A DNA stretch of 64,000 nucleotides from Corynebacterium ciconiae DSM 44920 (GTDB lineage Bacteria; Actinomycetota; Actinomycetes; Mycobacteriales; Mycobacteriaceae): contig NZ_CP047189.1 of the NCBI RefSeq assembly GCF_030440575.1, positions 496,001 through 560,000 of the forward strand. Direction: 5' to 3'. Both the position numbers and the translations under genes were made by a program. Below are positions 17,093-25,455 of this stretch, in pieces (position 1 is the first letter of the stretch; every line of letters starts with the position of its first letter). The notes beneath the pieces are model-generated. The model was given only the letters and a program-made list of their open reading frames with translations, was not told the origin of the DNA and made no database searches.

Positions 17093-18361
17093 ATGAAACG
17101 ACCTGCGTTCCTCGTGGCGGGAGGGTTCCTCATCCTCATCGCCATCGGTACCGCGCTGCTCAGCTTGCCCGTGGCGCATGCGCCGGGGGAGAGCTATAAC
17201 TTCATTACCTCTCTATTTACCGCCACCTCGGCGGTGTGTCTGACCGGTTTGATTGTGGTGGATACCGCCAGCTACTTCTCCCACACCGGCCAGGCCATCA
17301 TTATGGTCCTCATCCAGCTGGGCGGCTTGGGCATTATGACCTTGACCGTGCTGGTGAGCTGGCTGGCCCTAGGCAAAGTGGGCTTAAAGTCCAGTATCAC
17401 CACCACCGCCGAAGGGCGCGTCTCGCACCTAGGTGATGTGAAAAAGGCGGTGCTCACCATCGTCGGCATTTCCTTCACCATGGAGATCATCACCGCGATC
17501 CTGCTGGCCGCACGTTTTGCCAAGGGCTATGATTTCACCCCTGGTCAGGCACTGTGGCAGGGCGGATTCCACGCGGTGTCGGCCTTTAATAATGCGGGCT
17601 TTGCGCTGCACACCGATTCGCTCATGCCCTATGCCACCGACGCGTTAATCCTGCTGCCCGTGGCGGCAGCGATCATCGTCGGCGGTGTGGGCTTTTATAT
17701 TGTGGCTTCGCCAACGCAGGCGATGAAGACGCTATCGGGCTGGTTTACGGTGTGGGGCACGATCATCCTGCTCATCGTGGGCATGCTCGGAGCACGGTTG
17801 TTTGAAGATACCTCGTGGCTGCTGTCCTTCTTCCACTCCGCCACCACCCGTACCGCCGGCTTCAATGCCATCGATATGGAAACCATCCACCCGGGCTACA
17901 TTGTGCTCACCGAGGTGTTAATGGCTATTGGCGGTGGCTCTGGCGGCACCGCCGGAGGCGTGCGCATCACCACGGTGGCCGTGCTCATCGTGGTGGTGTT
18001 GGCCGAGGTGCGCGGCCGCGACGAGGTGGATATTCGCCGTAAGCGCATCCCCAATGCCACCGTGCGCCAGGCACTCGCCGTGATCATGATGTCGCTGACG
18101 CTGCTCGTTGGCGCTACCCTTGGGGTGACCATGCTGGCGCCCGAGCTGGGCATGGAGAAGGTGACATTCGAAGTCATCAGCGCGTTTTCCACGACAGGAC
18201 TGTCGTTGGGTATCACGGATGCGCTGCCGCCGGCAGCCCAGCTGATCCTTATTGTGTTGATGTTCTCCGGCAGGATCGGCCCGATCACCGTGGTTGCGGC
18301 GCTCGCATCCCAGAAACGCAGCCATCTGTCCTATCCCAAAGAAAGGCCCTTCATTGGCTAA
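17093..18361 (+). CDS. ktrB: Potassium uptake membrane subunit, KtrB/TrkH family
   Basis: 422 residues with four repeated membrane-pore-membrane units. The pore-loop signatures are visible in order: ATSAVCLTGL, AVSAFNNAGFALH, ATTRTAGFNAID and SAFSTTGLSLG, each carrying the conserved filter Gly. The gene overlaps the next one, a KtrA-type regulatory subunit, by 8 bases, which supports a Ktr potassium (possibly sodium-coupled) uptake system rather than a large Trk complex. Family assignment is firm; the ion preference is inferred. Confidence 0.92.
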   Translation: MKRPAFLVAGGFLILIAIGTALLSLPVAHAPGESYNFITSLFTATSAVCLTGLIVVDTASYFSHTGQAIIMVLIQLGGLGIMTLTVLVSWLALGKVGLKSSITTTAEGRVSHLGDVKKAVLTIVGISFTMEIITAILLAARFAKGYDFTPGQALWQGGFHAVSAFNNAGFALHTDSLMPYATDALILLPVAAAIIVGGVGFYIVASPTQAMKTLSGWFTVWGTIILLIVGMLGARLFEDTSWLLSFFHSATTRTAGFNAIDMETIHPGYIVLTEVLMAIGGGSGGTAGGVRITTVAVLIVVVLAEVRGRDEVDIRRKRIPNATVRQALAVIMMSLTLLVGATLGVTMLAPELGMEKVTFEVISAFSTTGLSLGITDALPPAAQLILIVLMFSGRIGPITVVAALASQKRSHLSYPKERPFIG

Positions 18362-18989
18362 GCAAAGAGTTGTCATTCTCGGTTTGGGGCGCTTCGGCCT
18401 CGCGCTCGGCGAGGAGCTGGTTGCCTCCGGAGTGGACGTGGTGGGCGTGGACTCCTTGGAGCGGGCGGTCAACGCGGCCGAAAAGCTCACTCACAGCGTG
18501 ATTGCCGATGCCACGGACATCGAGGCCCTCAAGCAATTGGGGGTGTTGGACGCAGAGCATGTAATCGTGGCCATCGGAGAAGACATGTCGGCCTCGCTCT
18601 TGGCCGTCAACAACCTCAAGGAACTCGGCGTCACCGGGGTATGGGCCAAGGCGGATTCCCAGGCCCATGCCAAGATCCTCCGCTCGATGGGCGTGAATAA
18701 CCTCATCCGCCCCGAGTTTTCCACCGGTAAGCGCCTGGCCCATGTGATCTCCGGCCACGCCGAGGACTACATCGAGTTTGATCTGGACTACGCCATGGTC
18801 AAGCTCGCTGCCCCGCGCTGGTTGCACGGGCATAAGGTGGCCGACGCCGATCCAGACATCGTGGCCATCAAGCGCTCGGGTCGCACCTTCCGGCCTGCCG
18901 TGCCGGAGGACATCATCAGCCCCGACGACATTCTCATCGCCGCCGGCCCTGTGAAAACTCTCGAGCGTTTCTGCGAGCGACGCCGCTAG
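18354..18989 (+). CDS. ktrA: Potassium uptake regulatory subunit, KtrA/TrkA family
   Basis: 211 residues. N-terminal RCK domain with nucleotide-binding motif ILGLGRFGLALGEEL and acidic residue of the second strand (VVGVDS), then a C-terminal RCK_C domain of about 80 residues. Such subunits form octameric rings that gate KtrB in response to ATP/ADP. The start is most likely TTG at 18354, with GAAAGG about 7 bases upstream and an 8-base overlap with ktrB; the longer in-frame reading to 18294 lies wholly inside ktrB. Confidence 0.9.
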   Translation: MAKQRVVILGLGRFGLALGEELVASGVDVVGVDSLERAVNAAEKLTHSVIADATDIEALKQLGVLDAEHVIVAIGEDMSASLLAVNNLKELGVTGVWAKADSQAHAKILRSMGVNNLIRPEFSTGKRLAHVISGHAEDYIEFDLDYAMVKLAAPRWLHGHKVADADPDIVAIKRSGRTFRPAVPEDIISPDDILIAAGPVKTLERFCERRR

Positions 18990-19104
18990 TTTCCGGCTTC
19001 TTCACGACCGGGGCTGGGGAGGGTGTGAAGGTGGGCGTCGCTCAGCGAGTGCACATAATAAGAATGCGCTCGCAACAACCGAGCGGCGTGCGATAATAGC
19101 CACT

Positions 19105-20532
19105 ATGTCGACACCACGTATTTCTAATGTCCTCGCCTCCCGTTACGCCTCGCCTGCGCTGACGCAGATCTGGAGCCCCGAATACAAGATCATCACGGAA
19201 CGCCGGCTGTGGATCGCCGTGATGCGTGCCCAAGCCGAGCTGGGGGTGGACATTCCCGCCGAGGCCATCGCCGCCTACGAGGGGGTCGTGGAACAGATCG
19301 ATCTGGAGTCCATCGCCGCTCGCGAGCGCATCACCCGCCACGATGTGAAGGCCCGCATCGAGGAATTCAACGCTCTTGCCGGATACGAGCACATCCACAA
19401 GGGTATGACCAGCCGTGATCTCACCGAGAACGTGGAGCAGCTGCAGCTGCATTCTTCGCTCGAGCTCATCCGCAATAAGGCCGTGGCTGTCTTGAGCCGT
19501 ATCGCCCGCATCGCCGCCGAGAATAAGGCGCTGGTGATGGCAGGACGCTCCCACAATGTTGCCGCCCAGGCCACCACCTTGGGCAAGCGTTTCGCCTCCG
19601 CCGCCGATGAGATGCTGGTGGCGGTGCAGCGCATCGAGCACCAGCTGGAGGATTACCCCCTCCGCGGTATTAAGGGCCCGATGGGCACTGCCCAGGACAT
19701 GCTCGATCTCATGGGCGGGGATCCCATGAAACTCGCAGCCTTGGAGCGCAGCATCGCCGATCACCTTGGCTTTAGTCGCACCTTCGACTCGGTGGGGCAG
19801 GTGTATCCCCGTTCCCTCGACTTTGAGGTGCTCTCCTCGTTGGTGCAGCTGGGCGCCGGCCCCTCCTCGCTGGCCACCACGATCCGCCTCATGGCGGGCA
19901 ACGAGGTAGTCACCGAGGGCTTCAAAGAAGGCCAGGTGGGATCCTCGGCGATGCCGCACAAGATGAATGCCCGTTCCTGCGAGCGTGTCTGTGGCCTCCA
20001 GGTGGTGCTGCGCGGCTACCTCACCATGGTGGCTGATCTCGCCGGCCAGCAGTGGAATGAAGGCGATGTGTTCTGCTCCGTGGTGCGGCGCGTGGCACTG
20101 CCCGATGCTTTCTTCGCCATCGACGGCATGTTTGAAACCTTCCTCACCGTGCTCGACGAGTTCGGGGTGTTCCCCGCCATGATCGAGCGCGAGCTGGACC
20201 GCTACCTGCCCTTCCTGGCCACCACCCGTATACTCATGGCGGCGGTGCGCGCCGGGGTGGGCCGCGAGCAGGCTCACGAGGTGATTAAGGAAAACGCCGT
20301 GGCCGTGGCGTTGAACATGCGTGAAAATGGCGCTGACCAGGACCTCATCGAGCGACTAGCCGCGGATGAGCGGCTGCCGTTGGGCATGGAGGAACTCACT
20401 GCGGCCTTGGCGGATCGGCACGCCTTCATTGGCGAGGCCGAGTCCCAGGTGGAGCGGGTACTCAATCACGTGCAGGAGCTGGCGAACCAATATCCTGAGG
20501 CGGCGAACTACAGCCCAGGCGAAATCGTCTAG
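19105..20532 (+). CDS. purB: Adenylosuccinate lyase
   Basis: Fumarase/aspartase-superfamily enzyme acting twice in purine synthesis (SAICAR to AICAR and adenylosuccinate to AMP). Landmarks: SRYASPALTQIWSPE-like start (RYASPALTQIW), HIHKGMTSRDLTENVEQ and the signature loop GSSAMPHKMNARSCE with the catalytic Ser. 475 residues, the usual actinobacterial length. A GATAAT hexamer at 19092-19097 ends 7 bases before the ATG, suggesting a leaderless start. Followed by purC after about 90 bases, each gene with its own promoter-like hexamer. Confidence 0.97.
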   Translation: MSTPRISNVLASRYASPALTQIWSPEYKIITERRLWIAVMRAQAELGVDIPAEAIAAYEGVVEQIDLESIAARERITRHDVKARIEEFNALAGYEHIHKGMTSRDLTENVEQLQLHSSLELIRNKAVAVLSRIARIAAENKALVMAGRSHNVAAQATTLGKRFASAADEMLVAVQRIEHQLEDYPLRGIKGPMGTAQDMLDLMGGDPMKLAALERSIADHLGFSRTFDSVGQVYPRSLDFEVLSSLVQLGAGPSSLATTIRLMAGNEVVTEGFKEGQVGSSAMPHKMNARSCERVCGLQVVLRGYLTMVADLAGQQWNEGDVFCSVVRRVALPDAFFAIDGMFETFLTVLDEFGVFPAMIERELDRYLPFLATTRILMAAVRAGVGREQAHEVIKENAVAVALNMRENGADQDLIERLAADERLPLGMEELTAALADRHAFIGEAESQVERVLNHVQELANQYPEAANYSPGEIV

Positions 20533-20611
20533 GTGAATGCGGCGGCTCGCCTGTAGCCATCGATGCGGCGAAGAGGCGAGCATACGGTGTGCACCTGTGC
20601 GGTGAGAGGTC

Positions 20612-20617
20612 TACACT
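20612..20617 (+). promoter_or_regulatory. -10 hexamer of purC, leaderless type
   Basis: TACACT, the same hexamer as at purD, with 8 bases before the ATG at 20626. Confidence 0.5.
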
Positions 20618-20625
20618 GCTTAATC

Positions 20626-21519
20626 ATGCGTCCAGAACTTTCATCGTATGACCACGTCTCTGCAGGCAAGGTCCGTGAGATCTACGAGGTCGATGACGAG
20701 ACCTTGCTCATGGTGGTCTCCGACCGAATCTCGGCTTTCGACTACATCTTGGACACCGACATCCCAGACAAGGGGCGCGTGCTCACCGCCATGAGTATGC
20801 ACTTCTTCGACATTCTGGATGTGCCCAATCACCTCGCCGGCCCCATCGATGATGAGCGGATTCCGGAAGAGGTGCTCGGTCGCGCCGTTTTGTGCAAGAA
20901 GCTGAAGATGCTGCCTTTCGAGTGCATCGCCCGTGGCTATCTCACCGGCTCGGGTTTCGCCGAGTATCAGGAGCACGGCACCGTATGTGGCATCGAGCTC
21001 CCCGAGGGGCTGCGCGAGGCCTCCAAGCTGCCGGAGCCGATCTTCACCCCCGCCACCAAGGCGGAGATGGGCGATCACGATGAGAACGTCTCCTTCGAGC
21101 GGGTAGTGGAGAAGCTCGGTCAAAAACGCGCCGATGAGCTTCGCGACGCCACCCTGTCCGTCTATCGCACCGCGGCTGCCCTCGCGGAGGATCGCGGGCT
21201 GATTTTGGCGGACACCAAGCTGGAATTCGGGGTGGACTCCGAGGGCAATCTGGTTCTCGCCGATGAGGTTCTCACCCCTGACTCCTCCCGCTACTGGCCG
21301 CAGGATGGCTATCAAGAGGGCAAGGTGCAGCCCAGCTTCGATAAGCAGTATGTGCGTAACTGGCTCACGGGGCCAAAGTCGGGCTGGAAGAAGTCCGATC
21401 ACACCCCGCCGCCCGCGCTGCCGGGCTCCGTGGTGGAGGCAACGCGGGAGCGTTATATCGACGCCTATGAGCGCGTCTCTGGCAAGAAGTTTTCCGACTG
21501 GATCGGCACCTGCGTCTAA
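20626..21519 (+). CDS. purC: SAICAR synthetase
   Basis: Phosphoribosylaminoimidazole-succinocarboxamide synthase, which joins aspartate to CAIR using ATP. Landmarks: [45 protein letters not shown] and [12 protein letters not shown]. 297 residues, matching the C. glutamicum enzyme. ATG 20626 is chosen because the protein family starts here and the promoter-like TACACT precedes it; the longer frame from 20563 adds a non-homologous stretch. Confidence 0.97.
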   Translation: MRPELSSYDHVSAGKVREIYEVDDETLLMVVSDRISAFDYILDTDIPDKGRVLTAMSMHFFDILDVPNHLAGPIDDERIPEEVLGRAVLCKKLKMLPFECIARGYLTGSGFAEYQEHGTVCGIELPEGLREASKLPEPIFTPATKAEMGDHDENVSFERVVEKLGQKRADELRDATLSVYRTAAALAEDRGLILADTKLEFGVDSEGNLVLADEVLTPDSSRYWPQDGYQEGKVQPSFDKQYVRNWLTGPKSGWKKSDHTPPPALPGSVVEATRERYIDAYERVSGKKFSDWIGTCV

Positions 21520-21632
21520 AAAGCAGCACCGTGTCGAGGCGCGCCCGCAGAGTGGCTGGGTGCTCCCTAGTCCGCGCGGCGTCCATCGCGGGACAGGGGA
21601 GAGAAGCGCAACCTTAGTATAGTGTTCGATAG

Positions 21633-21661
21633 CACCCAGAGTTTCATGCTCTCGGTGTTTT
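21633..21661 (+). terminator. Probable terminator after purC
   Basis: Hairpin CACCCAGAG/CTCTCGGTG with one mismatch and a seven-base loop, followed by TTTT, in the gap between purC and the iron operon. Confidence 0.5.
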
Positions 21662-21716
21662 CGTATGAGAGCAGGTCAGATGCCTATGTGAGGAATCAGT
21701 CACTCGCAGCCCTTGA

Positions 21717-21735
21717 CTAGATTAGCCAATCCTAT
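21717..21735 (+). promoter_or_regulatory. DtxR iron box upstream of the siderophore operon
   Basis: CTAGATTAGCCAATCCTAT matches the DtxR consensus TTAGGTTAGCCTAACCTAA at 14 of 19 positions, with a perfect central TTAGCC. It overlaps a TTGACT -35 at 21713-21718, with a possible TAGCAT -10 at 21738, so binding would repress transcription when iron is plentiful. Confidence 0.7.
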
Positions 21736-21916
21736 GTTAGCATTCACAGGTTCTATTAACCGGAACGTAGTGGTGCGTCACTTTCGCTCTGCTCGGCGTG
21801 GTCATCGTGTGCGGGCCTACCGGGTCGGCGCTTGTGCCTTGAATGCAAGGTGGCAGTCCCTGTGTCGAAAGGGGGAGGCGGCGCTGCGTTCCAAGCAGTA
21901 CCTCTAGGAGGACTTT
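21736..21916 (+). other. Long structured leader of the siderophore operon
   Basis: About 170 bases between the promoter and the first gene. It is GC-rich and contains small hairpins, for example CCTTG-AATG-CAAGG near 21837-21850 (approximate). A 64-codon frame here has no ribosome site and no recognisable content. No match to a known riboswitch class is recognised. Confidence 0.4.
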
Positions 21917-23122
21917 ATGAGACGTATGCGTAGGGTGGCACTGGGTGTCATCGCCACAGCGAGCCTCGCGTTGAGCGCCTGTGCCGGCGGCAACGGCGCT
22001 GATTCGGACGCGGACAAGGATACCGCGGCATCCGGAGATGCGGCGGTCACCGTCACCGATGTCAAGGGCCGGACTGTCACCTTTGACGAGCAGCCTGAGC
22101 GCGTGATCCTGGGCGAGGGGCGTGCCCTCTTCGCTACGTCCATTCTGAATAACGAGGATCCGATCGATCACGTGGTGGCCATCGGTAGCGACCTCACCAA
22201 GGGCGCCCCGTCCTTCAAGAAGCGCCTTGAGGAGGCTGTGCCTGAGGTGGGCGAGCTGCCGGAGATCGGCAATATGGCCAAGGGTGATGTCACCGTGGAA
22301 AACCTGCTCTCCTTCGAGCCGGATGCTGTGGTGATGACCGCCGATCACTATGATGCCGTTTCCACCACCGGCATGCTGGACAAGCTGGATCAGGCTGGCA
22401 TCAAATACATCGTCACCGATTTCCGCCAGCACCCTCTGGAGAACACCACCAAGTCCGTGGCCGCCTTGGGTGAGCTCTTCGACCGAGAAGACGAGGCCGA
22501 GAAGTTCAACAAGGACTGGCAGGAGACCATCGACCGCATCGAAGAGAAGACCAAGGATCTCTCCGAGGATGAGCGCCCCTCCACGCTGCTGTGGCGTGCC
22601 GCTGGTCTGAAGGACTGCTGCGCCACGGTCTCCAAGTCGAACCTGGGTGAGTTCATCACCATCGCCGGCGGAAAGAACCTCGGCGATGAGATCCTGGACA
22701 CCGAGTCCGGCGACATCACCGCTGAAAAGGTCATCGCCGAGGCCCCGGAGGCCATCATCGCCACCGGCGGCTCCTGGGATCCGGAGGTCTCCGGCTCCAA
22801 GGACGATGCCACTAAGCAGGCCATTCCCCACGTGGAGCTCGGCTACTTCGCTACCGAAGATAAGGCCCAGAAGACCTTGGCCGGCTTGCTGCAGACCAAT
22901 GGCTTCGAGCAGCTGGAAGCGCCGAAGGAGGGCCACCTCTACGGGGTGTGGCACCAGTTCTACGATTCTCCGATGAACTTCCTCGCCCTGGAGCAGTTCG
23001 CCCAGTGGCTCCACCCGGAGCTGTTTAAGGATGAGGACGTAGAGGCGCACTGGAAGCAGGCCCACGAGGACTACCTGCCCTTCGAGGCCTCGGGCGTGTT
23101 CTTCGTCCAGCACAACAAGTAG
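21917..23122 (+). CDS. Iron-siderophore ABC transporter, substrate-binding lipoprotein
   Basis: 401 residues. Lipoprotein signal with lipobox LSAC (Cys22), then an acidic Asp-rich linker and a class III periplasmic-binding fold (FecB/FepB type) beginning VTDVKGRTVTFDEQPERVI. ATG 21917 follows a strong CTAGGAGG. The first gene of a DtxR-boxed operon with a FecCD permease and ATPase downstream, so it should deliver ferric siderophore to the membrane. It is of the same general kind as C. diphtheriae Irp6A, but the ligand cannot be read from sequence. A Cys pair (KDCCAT) lies in the middle. Confidence 0.9.
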   Translation: MRRMRRVALGVIATASLALSACAGGNGADSDADKDTAASGDAAVTVTDVKGRTVTFDEQPERVILGEGRALFATSILNNEDPIDHVVAIGSDLTKGAPSFKKRLEEAVPEVGELPEIGNMAKGDVTVENLLSFEPDAVVMTADHYDAVSTTGMLDKLDQAGIKYIVTDFRQHPLENTTKSVAALGELFDREDEAEKFNKDWQETIDRIEEKTKDLSEDERPSTLLWRAAGLKDCCATVSKSNLGEFITIAGGKNLGDEILDTESGDITAEKVIAEAPEAIIATGGSWDPEVSGSKDDATKQAIPHVELGYFATEDKAQKTLAGLLQTNGFEQLEAPKEGHLYGVWHQFYDSPMNFLALEQFAQWLHPELFKDEDVEAHWKQAHEDYLPFEASGVFFVQHNK

Positions 23123-23190
23123 GCATCTACTCACTATCGCGGCGCAGTCGGCTTTCGGCTGCGCCGCCCGCGTACTCAGGAACAGTATCT

Positions 23191-24336
23191 ATGACCTCAC
23201 GCGTGCATTCTCCCAGCACGACTCCCACATCCACTCCTGATCCCCAATCGCCCGCCACGCCTGCGCCCACCGCCAAGACGGCGGGAGGCACGGCCGTGGC
23301 GACCCAGCTGGTGCGACAGCACCGGGCCACGGCCATCAAACGGTGGCTCATCATTGCCCTATTGGTGGCGGTGGCCATCGCTGGATTCATTGCCGCCACC
23401 GTGGTGGGCCCCACCGAACTGGGGCTGCGCGGGGTGGTGCAGGGACTACTTAATCCCGGTTCGCTCAGCACCCAAGACCACACCGTGCTCTACACGCTGC
23501 GCCTACCGATGTCGGTGATGGCCCTGCTGGTGGGCATCGTGCTGTCGGTCGCCGGGGCGCAGATGCAAACCATTCTGGCTAATCCTCTGGCCGAGCCCTT
23601 CACTCTCGGGATCTCCGCTGCGGCGGCCTTCGGTGGTGCGGCCACCATCGTGCTCGGCTGGGTGATTATTGATCAACCCCAGTTCAACCTCGCAATGGTG
23701 GCGTGGGTTTCGGCGATGATCGCCACCGCCGTGATCGTCGGCGCCTCTATCTGGCGCGGGGCCAGCGCCGAGACCATGATCCTGCTCGGCATTGGTTTGG
23801 TGTTCCTCTTCCAAGCACTGCTGGCCTTGATCCAATATCGCGCCTCCACCGAAGCGCTGCAGCAGATTGTGTTCTGGTCCATGGGGTCAATGACCCGCGC
23901 TACCTGGGCCGGCAATCTGGTGCTCGCAATTGTGGTGGCTATCAGCATCCCCATCTTTGCGCTCCTATCGTGGCGACTCACCGCGTTGAAGCTTGGCGAC
24001 GCCCGCGCCCAGGCCATGGGCGTGAACGTCCAACGTTTGCGCGTGGGTGTGCTCCTGCTGTGCTCGATCATGGCCGCCACGGCCGTGGCCTTCTCCGGCA
24101 TTATCGGCTTCGTCGGCCTGGTGGGCCCGCACATCGCCCGCATGCTCGTGGGCGAGGACCAGCGCTACTTCATTCCCGCCTCCGCCGCGGCGGGCGCTGT
24201 GATGCTTTCGGTATCGCACGCGGTGAGCATGCTCATTATTCCGGGGGTGGCGGTGCCCATCGGCATCATTACCGCGCTGGTAGGCGTGCCCTTTTTCATC
24301 ACCCTCATCGTGACCAAGAGGAGGAATTTGTGGTAA
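23191..24336 (+). CDS. Iron-siderophore ABC transporter permease (FecCD family)
   Basis: 381 residues with about ten membrane segments preceded by a 45-residue Ser/Thr/Pro-rich cytoplasmic start. Signatures: LRLPMSVMALLVG, GAQMQTILANPLAEPFTLGIS, and the ATPase-contact region LGDARAQAMGV followed by IIGFVGLVGPHIARMLVG. A single permease gene implies a homodimer. Ends seven bases into the ATPase gene. Confidence 0.93.
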   Translation: MTSRVHSPSTTPTSTPDPQSPATPAPTAKTAGGTAVATQLVRQHRATAIKRWLIIALLVAVAIAGFIAATVVGPTELGLRGVVQGLLNPGSLSTQDHTVLYTLRLPMSVMALLVGIVLSVAGAQMQTILANPLAEPFTLGISAAAAFGGAATIVLGWVIIDQPQFNLAMVAWVSAMIATAVIVGASIWRGASAETMILLGIGLVFLFQALLALIQYRASTEALQQIVFWSMGSMTRATWAGNLVLAIVVAISIPIFALLSWRLTALKLGDARAQAMGVNVQRLRVGVLLLCSIMAATAVAFSGIIGFVGLVGPHIARMLVGEDQRYFIPASAAAGAVMLSVSHAVSMLIIPGVAVPIGIITALVGVPFFITLIVTKRRNLW

Positions 24337-25094
24337 CCACGCTCACTCTCGACTCCGTGGAGGTGCGCTATGGCCGCAGCGTCATCGTGCCCAATTTTGA
24401 CTGCGAACCGCTGCGCGCCGGGGAGTTCACCTCCCTGTTGGGGCCCAATGCGGCAGGCAAGTCCACGCTGCTCAAGGCCATTGCAGGGGTGAATAAGCAC
24501 CGCGGAACCGTGGTGCTTGATACCGGTGATGCCCGCTTCCATGGGGCCAGCCTGCGCCGTCACGTGGGCTATGTGCCCCAGGATTTGCCCAGCTCGGCGG
24601 CTCTGCACGCCTATGAAACCGTGCTTATCGCGGCGCGCCGAGCACAGGCGAGTAGCACCTCACCAGAGATGGCCGCAGCCGCTACCATGGAGCGGCTCGG
24701 TATCGCCGATCTAGCGCACTGCTATCTCGGTGAGCTCTCTGGTGGCCAGCGCCAGCTGGTGGCTGTGGCACAGGCGCTGGTGACCGAGCCGGATGTGCTG
24801 GTGCTGGATGAGCCCACCAGTGCTCTCGACTTGCACCGGCAGCTCTTCCTGCTGGATCTGGTGCAAGAGTGGGTGCGCGAGCACAATGCCATCGGCCTCG
24901 TGGCGATTCACGATATTAATCTCGCCGCCCGCTATTCAGATCGGTTGATCGTGATGAAAAAGGGCGAGCTCCATGCCGATGGGGCGCCCGAGAAGGTGCT
25001 CACCCCTGAGCTCATCGATTCCGTCTACGGGGTACGTGCCGAGGTGTTCGAGCGCGGCGGGATGCGCATGGTGCAGCCCTTGAGCGCAGTCTAA
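24330..25094 (+). CDS. Iron-siderophore ABC transporter ATPase
   Basis: 254 residues. Walker A GPNAAGKST (about residue 33), Q-loop VPQDLP, signature LSGGQRQLVAVAQAL, Walker B VLVLDEPTSALD and switch His in AIHDINLAARYSD. Start is GTG at 24330, overlapping the permease end by 7 bases, with AGGAGG eight bases upstream; the frame is open much further 5' but only as a shadow of the permease. Completes the three-gene iron uptake operon. Confidence 0.93.
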   Translation: MVTTLTLDSVEVRYGRSVIVPNFDCEPLRAGEFTSLLGPNAAGKSTLLKAIAGVNKHRGTVVLDTGDARFHGASLRRHVGYVPQDLPSSAALHAYETVLIAARRAQASSTSPEMAAAATMERLGIADLAHCYLGELSGGQRQLVAVAQALVTEPDVLVLDEPTSALDLHRQLFLLDLVQEWVREHNAIGLVAIHDINLAARYSDRLIVMKKGELHADGAPEKVLTPELIDSVYGVRAEVFERGGMRMVQPLSAV

Positions 25095-25177
25095 AGGGCC
25101 AGTTCGGGCATTATCCTGCGCTACAGTGGGGCGTGGTTGCCGGGCCGTCGCCGGCACGGCCCGGAGGAAGAAAGTAG

Positions 25178-25330
25178 GTGGATGTATCCATGGGTATAAT
25201 CGAGCTCGCCGTTGTTGTTCTCACACTCCTTCCGATCATCGCTGGGGTGGTGTGGCTGGTGCGAAAGATCAACAGGATAGATCGCAGGCTCGATCAGCTT
25301 TCGCTGCGAAACGACAACCTTGAGCGCTGA
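25178..25330 (+). CDS. Small single-span membrane protein
   Basis: 50 residues: a short start, one hydrophobic helix (IELAVVVLTLLPIIAGVVWL) and a charged C-terminal tail RKINRIDRRLDQLSLRND that could form a short coiled coil. GTG 25178 is preceded by GGAGG with ten bases spacing; an ATG at 25190 is the alternative. Function unknown. It sits 83 bases after the iron operon, before ptrB, on the same strand. Confidence 0.6.
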   Translation: MDVSMGIIELAVVVLTLLPIIAGVVWLVRKINRIDRRLDQLSLRNDNLER

Positions 25331-25388
25331 GCGGGTCTTCACCTCGTGTGCGCTATGGACGATCAAGGGGCTGCGGGGCAGCGAGGTG

Positions 25389-25400
25389 GCGTCGATAAGC
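25389..25400 (+). repeat. Dispersed motif GCGTCGATAAGC, copy 2
   Basis: Exact copy in the extended form AGGTGGCGTCGATAAGCAA-like, 56 bases before ptrB. Confidence 0.8.
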
Positions 25401-25441
25401 AACCGCAGTGCAGGGCGGAACCGCCGTTGAGGGTGGCTTTG

Positions 25442-25447
25442 TAGAAT
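25442..25447 (+). promoter_or_regulatory. -10 hexamer of ptrB
   Basis: TAGAAT followed by AAGGCCTT and the ATG. Either a leaderless start or a very short leader with AAGG as ribosome site. Confidence 0.45.
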
Positions 25448-25455
25448 AAGGCCTT

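Noticed and set aside
21713..21907. 64-codon frame in the siderophore operon leader
   Set aside because: It overlaps the DtxR box and promoter and has no ribosome site.
21736..21916. Cobalamin or other known riboswitch in the siderophore leader
   Set aside because: No B12-box or other recognised core element is present.
23703..24329. Upstream extension of the ABC ATPase frame
   Set aside because: Lies inside the permease gene; the ATPase family begins at the GTG at 24330, which has a good ribosome site.
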